NCBI GenBank assembly: GCA_025594325.1
Contig: JANHCV010000007.1
Location: 1,953,171-2,017,170, forward strand
Origin: Blastocladiella emersonii ATCC 22665
Taxonomy: Eukaryota > Blastocladiomycota > Blastocladiomycetes > Blastocladiales > Blastocladiaceae
DNA: 64,000 nucleotides
Direction of reading: 5' to 3'
The notes below the pieces were generated by a model, which saw only the letters and a list, made by a program, of their open reading frames with translations, was not told where the DNA came from and did not search any database. Positions 33,501-40,832 of the stretch are shown here, one piece after another. The translations under genes were made by a program, and so were the position numbers. The first letter of the stretch is position 1. Each line of letters opens with the position of its first letter.

Positions 33501-35061
33501 CCAGGCCGCGGTCCGGCGTCTCGTCTACGCGCCGCTGTCGCTGTTCGAGGGCACGCCGCTCGGCCGCATCCTGAGTCGACTCAGCAAGGACGTGGACGTG
33601 ACCGATTACCTGCTCATCGACAGCTTCCGCATGGCGCTGCGCTCGCTGACGGTGCTGCTCTCGATCGTCGGCATCATGATCAGCGCAACGCCGTTTGTCG
33701 CGATCGTGGTCGGCGTCCTGCTATTCGTGTTCTATTACGTGCAGCGCTTCTACCGCGCCACCTCGCGCGAGCTCAAGCGGCTCGAGTCGCTCTCGCGGTC
33801 GCCGCTGTACGCCGAGGTCGGCCAGGCCATGGCCTCGACGGGTCTCGCAACGATCCGCGCCTTCGGCGAGCAGGACCGGTTCCGCGCCCGCGTCGCCCGC
33901 CACATGGACCGCAACAACCGGCCCTACTTCTTGTCGTTCACGGCGGCTCGCTGGCTCGGCGTGCGCATCGAGCTGCTCGGCGCCACCGTCACGACGGCGT
34001 GCGGCCTGTTCGCCGTCCTGTTCCGCACCTCCATCTCGCCGTCGCTCGTCGGGCTCACGCTCAGCTACGCCCTGCAGATGACCATGATCCTCAACAACAA
34101 CGTGTTCCAGATCGCGGAGGGCGAGAGCCAGATGAACAGCGTCGAACGGCTCGTGTACACAGCCACCAGCTCTCCACAAGAGCGCGGGACGCCCGGCGAC
34201 GTCGCGGACCGGGCTGCGCGCGGGGAACCGCCGCTCGACCTGGTCGCGGTGCCCGCCGAGTGGCCGTCGCGCGGCGAGATCGTCATCGACAACCTGCAGC
34301 TCGCGTACGGCAACGGGATCCCGGTACTGCGCGGCCTCACGATGCGCATCCCCGCGGGCGCACGCGTCGGGGTAGTCGGCCGCACAGGTGCGGGGAAATC
34401 GTCTTTGCTATCGGCGCTCCTGCGCATGGTGGAGCCGACGGGCGGGTCCGTGGTGATCGACGGCGTCGACGTGTCGCGCGTGTCGCTGCACGACCTGCGC
34501 TCGCGCATCGCCGTGATCCCGCAGGAGCCCGTGCTGTTCGAGGGCACCGTGCGCGAGAACATTGACCGGTACGGCGAGTACGACGACGCGGCCGTGTGGG
34601 ACGTGCTCGAGCGGGCGGGCCTGCGCGACACGGTGGCGGCGCTCGACGGGCGGCTCGACGCGTACGTTGGCGAGAATGGCGAGAACTGGAGCCTCGGCGA
34701 ACGCAGCTGCCTGTGCCTCGCGCGCGCCATGCTCGTTGCCCGTCGCATCGTCTGCATGGACGAGGCGAGCGCGGCAATCGACCTGGCGACCGAGCAGACG
34801 ATCCAGGAGTCCATCCGGTCCGGGTTCAAGGACGTGACGGTCTTCATCATCGCGCACCGCCTCAACACGGTCGTCGATAACATCGACTTTGTGGCGTACC
34901 TCGAGGGCGGCCGTGTCGCCGAGTTCGCCCCGCCGCACGAGCTGCTGCAGCGTCCCGACTCGCTGTTCCGCGCGCTCGTTGACGAGACGGGGCCCGCCAG
35001 CGCTCAGGTCCTGTACCGTATGGCGGCCGAGTCGTACGCGAAACGGAGGTCGTTCGATTGA
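30583..35061 (+). CDS. ABCC-family (MRP-type) ABC transporter
   Basis: A full-size exporter of 1492 residues, likely moving conjugates or drugs across the plasma or vacuolar membrane. I chose the ATG at 30583 (CCACCGCCATGGCC context); upstream in-frame codons are non-ATG. Order: TMD1 (about 200-540), NBD1 with Walker A GKVGSGKSS (about 613), signature LSGGQ (about 703) and Walker B LLADD, where Asp replaces the catalytic Glu, as is usual in ABCC NBD1; linker; TMD2 (about 890-1180); NBD2 with GRTGAGKSS (about 1265), a weakened signature WSLGERS and Walker B CMDEAS with the catalytic Glu. Asymmetric NBDs are characteristic of ABCC. There is no extra N-terminal TMD0 and no intron, unlike its neighbours. 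The substrate cannot be read from sequence. Confidence 0.95.
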   Translation: MAGTSPRLPPASPAAPASTADPVSQIADNVAVPLVAPPPADDRDRDHAPSKSVNSSAESLVAKRSAPTAAAADSGAESVSQSTSPMLAANIFSRLCGPSRPCSVHESPRSPHLAPSTSWYSWCTPLMRAGYHHPLQESDLLPLGEPFAADRALATFLGHFRTTLAAWQTKVGLPTATDRNPALHVPAPHRVPLAVILRALYRSFGTMWVVAGALKVLGDATALLIPVCVARIVAILSDCQASFAPAAAADQPEHYCNANAGFVTVALMFACQLVSSVSTNAFWHLSMFTGLRVRTALVTAIFDKALKLSNAARAAEWNVGKVVNLVSTDCSRLSDQAVPFFHQLWTCPLQVTVAMILMVNYIGWAALVGFGFLALFVPLQGRAMAAIAVMRRKSQRITDRRVKLINELLQGIKIVKLLAWERPFLAKVEAEREKELYYVTRVAVWKSAVVGVAIAAPAIAAVCAFSTYAAFHPLVPSLVFGSLSLLNLARMPLWQIPQAYAYLLDAQVALRRITNLLVAAESEAMPTVTRSDDPNRPAIAIDAASFTWELTGATGPVPPAAPSSSEKEKLGASDSVVALPLPLPLPTSSADDAVFIRDLDLRIPKGALVSVVGKVGSGKSSLLSAMIGEMERVAGSVAIDGRVAYCPQIPFILNDTLRANVTFGAPFDEARYNDAIYYSALHRDLAQLPGGDASEVGQQGLVLSGGQRARTTLARALFASPSILLADDILAALDQHVAAFVFHKCLRGHLAGTTRVLATHNLAYAAQCDLVLYLEAGRIVERGTIDEIMARGGAAADLFREYAHGGAQDAVTDAGASHGADSDPDLELEGAPSATAPAPAAIAPADEQFNGEAKRTGATLTSTVAAADTQRGKVTTTEERELGAVRAEYYSRYVAYAGGWLVASLLIAFVAVTQGVRIVNDIALVWWANDTFGWTLDAYIGFYVGLGVTQAAITVASNVVFVYSGVVASRHLHQAAVRRLVYAPLSLFEGTPLGRILSRLSKDVDVTDYLLIDSFRMALRSLTVLLSIVGIMISATPFVAIVVGVLLFVFYYVQRFYRATSRELKRLESLSRSPLYAEVGQAMASTGLATIRAFGEQDRFRARVARHMDRNNRPYFLSFTAARWLGVRIELLGATVTTACGLFAVLFRTSISPSLVGLTLSYALQMTMILNNNVFQIAEGESQMNSVERLVYTATSSPQERGTPGDVADRAARGEPPLDLVAVPAEWPSRGEIVIDNLQLAYGNGIPVLRGLTMRIPAGARVGVVGRTGAGKSSLLSALLRMVEPTGGSVVIDGVDVSRVSLHDLRSRIAVIPQEPVLFEGTVRENIDRYGEYDDAAVWDVLERAGLRDTVAALDGRLDAYVGENGENWSLGERSCLCLARAMLVARRIVCMDEASAAIDLATEQTIQESIRSGFKDVTVFIIAHRLNTVVDNIDFVAYLEGGRVAEFAPPHELLQRPDSLFRALVDETGPASAQVLYRMAAESYAKRRSFD

Positions 35062-35121
35062 TTGATGGCAGTAGTGAGAAAATAGCATCTGTATCATTAT
35101 CATTCGCGGCGTCAGCGTTTC

Positions 35122-35637
35122 TCACACGAGTACGGCCGAACCGTCGGCGAAGAGCTTGGCGAGGCGCGTGACGTAAAGGGATCGCTTGTCAGGTCGGATG
35201 AGTCGCTGACTAACAAGCACGCCAAAAATGTAGACCTCGAGCAGTGCAACGGCGGGATCGACATTGTGGCGGCCAGCGCCGAGGAGCGGCATCAGCTGTT
35301 CGTACCCAACTACACGGGCGGCGACAAGGCGTGGGTGAGCGGCCGTGACCAAACGCGCAAGGCCTTCGAGCTCGGGGGACGAGGTTCGCGCGCTCGAGGC
35401 GCCGGTCGCGGCGGACGTGCGAAAACCAGCAGCTGCGCGCAAGGACGGGGCCGGCTGAGGTCGAGGCGTTTGTGTCGCGCTCGAGCCGCAGTGCGCGCTC
35501 TCGCCGACGCGCGGGGGCGGCTCGAGGTCGAGCGCGGGTTCCTCTGCTTCCATTTGGGACTCGTCGTCGCAGAGCCGCACCGCAAGCGGGCAGCCCGGCG
35601 TGTCTCCCCCCCCCCCCCGACGCGCCGCGCCACTCAC
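35122..35637 (-). CDS. Small unknown protein, convergent with the ABC gene
   Basis: About 171 residues if the first ATG is used; an in-frame Met 28 codons later is an alternative, and an intron in the Pro-rich first half is possible. The last 80 residues look like a real folded helical protein: LVTAAHPRLVAARVVGYEQ, then LLGAGRHNVDPAVALLEVYI and RPDKRSLYVTRLAKLF. Their hydrophobic pattern and normal composition differ from the Arg/Ala-rich noise around. I do not recognise the family. The gene ends 60 nt after the ABC stop and starts 136 nt from the divergent kinase, so the two may share a promoter. Confidence 0.5.
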   Translation of the reverse strand: MSGAARRGGGGDTPGCPLAVRLCDDESQMEAEEPALDLEPPPRVGESAHCGSSATQTPRPQPAPSLRAAAGFRTSAATGASSARTSSPELEGLARLVTAAHPRLVAARVVGYEQLMPLLGAGRHNVDPAVALLEVYIFGVLVSQRLIRPDKRSLYVTRLAKLFADGSAVLV

Positions 35638-35772
35638 GTGACGCAGTCACGCGACGCGTTGCGCCGCGCGCCGCGCCGCGCAGCAAACTTGCCGCCCTCC
35701 GCCTTCGCCTTCGCCTTGGGGCCGGAGCGTCTTCGCAGCCACCTCGACTTTTTGCACTCTGCCTTACCAACC

Positions 35773-38382
35773 ATGGAACTCGATGCACCCGTGAGGCGCG
35801 ACCGTGCGGACCCCGAGGTTGGGCGGGTCAAGGCGCTATATGATTTTGTGTGCGAGCTCGACCAGGGCGGGACCGGCACGGTCCACGAGACCAGATTCAA
35901 GGCGACGGGCAATCTCGTCGCGTTCAAGGTGATCAAGCGCAATCCCCCGCGTAACGCGTCGCAAATACGGTGGCAAACGCGGAACGAGCTCGCGGTCCTG
36001 GCGGCCGTCCGCCAGCACCAAGGCGGCGGCCATGGACACGTACGCCTATTGGCGCTTCTCACTGGGCCCCTGCCCCCGACTCGACTAACGCCTGTGGCCT
36101 TCCTCTCCCGCTACCGCTACCGCTACCGCTACCGCGCCCCACGTTCACGTCTACGTCCCTGTTTTCGACGCGCTCGTTCGCGCTCTGTAGCCAAACGTCG
36201 TCCAGGTGTGCGACGCGATCGTGACGCGGAGCAACGTCTACATTTTTCTCGAGCTGTACGTTTCCTGTGTCACGCCGCGTGTGCACCTCCGCTCCGCTGA
36301 CATTGTCCCGCGCAGTGCTCGTGGCCGGGATCTCTACCGTCGCGTCCAGAGGCCACGACTGGGCCCTTACTCGGAGTCTAGTTCCCGCCTGATCGCGTAC
36401 CAGCTGCTCCGCGCCCTCGAGTTCTTGCACGGAATGGGCATCGTGCACCGCGACATCAAGCCCGACAACATCCCCATTGAGGGCGATGCCGCTTCCGACG
36501 AGCCGTACGTCCGACTTGCCGACTTTGGGGTCGCTCACCACGGGGCGATCGGCGACCGGATGACGCTGGTGTGGTACGTTCCCCCCGCTCGTCAAGCGAT
36601 GCACGCGGCAAAGAAAGACCCTCGCTGACGCATGACGTGACCACACCACCCGCCCCTCCCTCCCTCCATCCCTTCCAGTGGCACCCTCGGCTACATGGCG
36701 CCGGAGGTCCTCCCTGCAAGCTTGACCACGAGCGCGGCCACGGAGCTTGAATACGGCGCGGCGGTCGACAGCTGGTCGCTTGGCGTCACCCTCTACTACC
36801 TCTTTCGAGGTGCTTACCCGTTCGAGTGCGGGAATGACCCGGTCGAGTGCGGGAAAGACCGCAAGGAGGACAAGTTTGCGCTTCGGGTTCTCACGACTGG
36901 TACTTGTGCTTTCGATTGCCTGCGCGAGACCGAGGCGGCTTGGTGGTCGACACGCCACCATCAGTTGCTCGAGCTCAAGTCGATGGTGTCGGGACTGCTG
37001 TGCGGCGACGCGAGTCAGCGGTACGTTGTTGCGCCTGACCACGGGCTACCGCGATGCGTTCGTCCGTTCGTCCGTTCGTCCGTTCGTCCGTTCGTTCGTT
37101 CTGACCATTGTCTCGTCGTTCATCGTCCCCGTCGTCTCCCTTTTTCGCGATACCTTTTGCTGCCTCGCGCATGCACGTAGGCTTACGATGACCGGCGCAC
37201 TCCAGCACCCGTGGATCGACTCGCATATCACCTCGCTGCGAGACACGTACGATGCCCTTACGCCTCACCGGAATACCTCTCATGTCGCACCACAGCAACT
37301 CGGCCGAGTCGCCGATGCCATCGCGGCGCTCCCCGCCGACGCTGACGCCGGCGATGCCGGCCAGGAGCTCTCTCATCTATCTCATGCGCTGCCGCCGCAT
37401 GGCCACCCGCTGCTCGTGCTGCCTGCGGGCGCGGCGCCCGCGGACGGCTTCATGGCCACGGCAGCGGTTGGAGGTGCGCCCGCCCTTGCGCCCGCCCTTG
37501 CACCGCTCGCGGACGCGACCACGGGCACGCCAGTGGAGGACGCTTCCACGTGGGCCGTGGTCTACGACTCGCAGTCGGGCAGCGCTATTGGGGTGGCTCC
37601 ACCGCCGCCTCCGCCCGTGGCGATTCCTGTCGAGGAAACGGCCATGACCACGACCACGACCGCGGACATTCCAATGGAGGAGGATGGTTCCACGTGGGCC
37701 GTGGTCGTCGATCCGCGCACGGGCCTTGATATCGCGGTGGCCCCAACTGCGGCGGCTCATGTCGAAGATGCGCCGTCGGCCAATTCGACCCCACGCCGGC
37801 ACGACCGTCGTGCTCCCGGACTCTCAGTCGAGCCAGCTTGGCTTGACGGCGGCACCTGCTTCTGGCCCCGTGATTCAGCGGTACTGGATGAAGTCGCGGG
37901 CGCCGATTCGCAAAAGTAGCCGGGCAACGTCGATACGCGCTTCCCGTGACGCGGCCGCGCAGTCGCCCCGACTTGTGGCGGCACAGCGGCCTCATGGAGG
38001 AGCGTCGCTTGCACCGCACCTAGGTCAGCAGCACCAAGTCCAGCACCAGCACCTTTCGCAGCACGCGCAGCAACCGTCTCCGCCCGACTTTTGGCTGGGC
38101 TCGATCCTCTCTGCCTCGCCGCCGCTCAGCAACGCAATGGGCTCGAGCTCGGCCAATCCGGGCGCGAAGTACGTCCAGGACCAGTCTGGCGGCGCCGGCG
38201 TGGCCTCGAACGTCTTCGCCGCCAGCCAAGCGTCCGTGGCAACGGGATTGGCGTGGGACCTGTCGCCGATTCAGCACGGCCCCGTCAGCAACAACGAGTT
38301 CTCGCTTGTGTTCGCGGGATCGACCTCGGCGGCTGCATCCACGCAGTTTGCCATGTCCGACCGTGACGCGCGCGCCGAGTAA
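35773..38382 (+). CDS. CHK/CAMK-like Ser/Thr protein kinase with long C-terminal tail
   Basis: Five exons fit: 35773-36039, 36191-36255, 36316-36573, 36679-37020 and 37181 onward. The kinase domain fills the first about 320 residues: Gly loop QGGTGTV, AFKVIK Lys, helix-C Glu in RNELAVL, HPNVVQV, HRDIKPDN, DFG, CGTLGYMAPEVL assembled across an intron, DSWSLGVTLYYL and LQHPWI. All catalytic residues are present. The tail has two copies of an (S)TWAVV.D...G..(I/A)GVAP-like unit. The frame used by the kinase stops at 37919, but from about 37790 a neighbouring frame reads sensibly to 38382 (Gln-rich, then a SPPDFWLGSIL segment), so a small intron or one-base indel lies there. No FHA domain is visible. 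Confidence 0.82.
36106..36140. repeat. (CTACCG)n in kinase intron 1
   Basis: About five hexamer units lie within the first intron of the kinase gene. A second short array, CGTTCGTC-like octamers at about 37058-37104, lies in the fourth intron. Both are simple intronic microsatellites. Confidence 0.9.
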
Positions 38383-39520
38383 AGAGCCCGCCCAAAACAA
38401 TGGGAAATACACTTGACCTTGCGTAACTTGCGGTGGGCAGTGAAGTGAGTGTACTGAGCGTTTCCTTCCTTCACGGCCCTTGTCCTGGAGACGCTGGCGG
38501 GCGATCAAATCCATTCGGGCATGAAGCTCAACCATGTTGTATTGCTGCAACGGTAAATACGGCTCGCGGTGGGCCTCACCACCTCACCCCTCAGTTGATG
38601 GACACCACACGAGCGCGAGATCTTTCAAGAATGCTGTTGCGATGATGGAACGCGGGGAGCTCGCACTGCATACCACGCCGTCCTCGACGCGACCCGTGTC
38701 CGCCAATCGCGCGAGGCCGCGGGACCACGACGCGAGGCCGAGGAACAAAAGTGCAAACAAACAAACTCGGGCGCAAGGTTTTGGCGAATCCGCGCGCAAA
38801 GCCGCCGCCGGGCGAGAGCCGGAGGTCGCACGACGAGCTGCAGTCGTTGGAGCAGCAGCTCTCCGGATGCCGGGAGACCGACCGACACGGCTTATTTACT
38901 TACCAGACACGCAGTGCCAGCACGAAGATAAACCCGATGCCGGGGCACACAAGCGACAAGCTTGACCGTCGCGACGTGGGAAGCCACACAGCGGTCGGCG
39001 ATTTGGCGATGGATTCGACCAGCACGTTGGGCAAGGAAGCAGCGAGAGGGGGACCACAGCCAATTCGTGAAGCAGCTTGTCGTGCGTGCGCGGCGACAAG
39101 TCCGGGTGATCGCGCGCGCGGTGCGAGGCCCAATCGACTTGGACTGGGAGGAAAGTAAGTGAGCTGGAGGCAGATAGACAGCGACTCAACGCACGGCGCG
39201 TCGTGGAGGACGAGGCGGAGCAGCTTCCGCGGTGCACGCGGGGTGGTCGCAGGCGCCTCGAGGTACGGCCGGGTCGTCGGCAACGGCCCGATCCGCGAGG
39301 GCAAAGTCGATGGCAGCAAGGCGAGCGAGGAGAACGCCAGCCGCAGTCCTCCTGGTTGAGGCGAACAAGCGGTTTGCTGTGCTGCCGGGCGGATGCCGTC
39401 CGAGTGCGAGTGCGAGCGCGACGCGTCGCTGTCGCTGTCGCTGCAGAGAAGACGAGAGGTGGCGACGTGTCCGACGCCGGCTCAAGAAAACAAGTGGCGC
39501 GCCCGCGGCGAGAATCGCAT
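38383..39520. other. Intergenic region after the kinase
   Basis: About 1.1 kb without a recognisable gene on either strand. The frames present are short and basic. I see no RNA gene or mobile element. Confidence 0.45.
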
Positions 39521-39558
39521 CTAGACCGTCGAGACCGTCGAGACCGTCGAGACCGTGT
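39521..39558. repeat. 9-bp minisatellite (ACCGTCGAG)
   Basis: About four tandem units of TCGAGACCG/ACCGTCGAG, with an imperfect first unit. It lies just beyond the end of a retroelement fragment and has no coding role that I can see. Confidence 0.9.
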
Positions 39559-39794
39559 GGCAGGCAGGGCGCGGATGCAGCGCAGGTGCGACAAAGTTGA
39601 CGCAGTGGCATGATGTTTCATGGGGTGGTGCGGCGGCATCATGATACATTGGGTCATACATTGGCGCTTTGCGGGGGAGCGGGGATCGCGTGCGGCGGAC
39701 GAGCGCCTCTTGTACCGCCGCCGCCGCCACCTCGCTGCCGTCGCTCGCCAGGCACAACAGCACCGCGGCCCGGGGAGGCTTGGGACTGACGGCC

Positions 39795-40260
39795 GTTGAC
39801 ATAAAATAGAAGTTGAAAGGCTGGTCGCTGGGCGAGCGCCTCGAGACCGCGCAGGCGGCGAGCCCTGACGCACTTGGTCACGCACCGCGCCGCTCGCCGC
39901 GGTGATGCTCGGCGACCATGAGACCGTCGCCGTCTCGCGCGCGCGCGCGGGAGCCGCCGTTCGGGAGCGTGAGCAGCAGCGGTTGCGGCCAAGGTGCGGC
40001 TCGACCAGGGCGACGCGGCCGCGGGAGATCGACGTGGCCTTGGCGAGTACACGGCGCTGCGACGTGAGACACGAGAACTTGGCCTCAGGGCGTCGGTCGC
40101 CATGACGAACTCGCAGGCCGAGTGGTGGCCGCCGCGGGCGAACCGGGCGAGCAGGGTGTCGCGCACCGCGGCGCCGCGGATGCCCCTTGACCCGGACCAG
40201 CTGCTCTGGCCGTTGACGAGCGAGCTTTCGACGCCGCGGTCGCGCATGGCGCGTATGGCG
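39795..40260 (-). mobile_element. Fragment of a non-LTR retroelement, 3' part
   Basis: The minus strand encodes a GIRG....LLARFARG....CEFV segment that matches the C-terminal part of the retroelement at 54-60 kb (GIRG....MLTRFARG....REFI). It ends about 375 nt later in a FYFMST-like motif (CTATTTTATGTCAAC), which resembles the 3' end of the larger copy (CTACTTTATGTCGAC). In the larger copy these two landmarks are about 1.6 kb apart, so this fragment is internally deleted as well as 5'-truncated. It lies upstream of the ATR-like gene on the opposite strand. Confidence 0.6.
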
Positions 40261-40832
40261 CGCGAGATCGTGAGCGAATTGAATGATCGAGCCAAGGAAG
40301 GCGCGAGGGTCGCGGGGAGACAGTTTTGTCTCCGGCGCCCGGGCTCACGTGGTGGCGCGACGCCGGGAGACACGAGCCGGTCGCTCGCACGGCGATCGCC
40401 CCCTCGGAGTCCCGGATCCGTCCCGCAGGAGTGCTCCCGCCAAGCGCGCGCCCGCGCAAAACAAGCTGCCAGCCAGCCCCTGATCCGCCTGCCCTGCCAC
40501 CGAGCCTGGAAGCTGCCGCGCCGCGCCACGCCGCGACCCGCCGCCGCTGCCGCCGCCCTTCCCCTCCTCCGCCTCTCCCTCCCGAGCGAGCTGCACCAAG
40601 CTACTGCCGCCACTAGCGGCACCACCGAGCCACTGCCTGTACACGGCGCACCACCACCACCACCAGCAGCAGCAGCCGCCGCCGCTCCAGCGCGACGACA
40701 AGGGTATGCGTGCGGCGCTGCCCCAGCGATTCCACGTGTGCTGACGCTTCTCGTCTCCCTCCTCCCTCCTCCCGCGTCTAGTCGCCCTCCGTTTCTCGAC
40801 CCCACAACTGCTGCCTGCCAACTACCTGCGCC

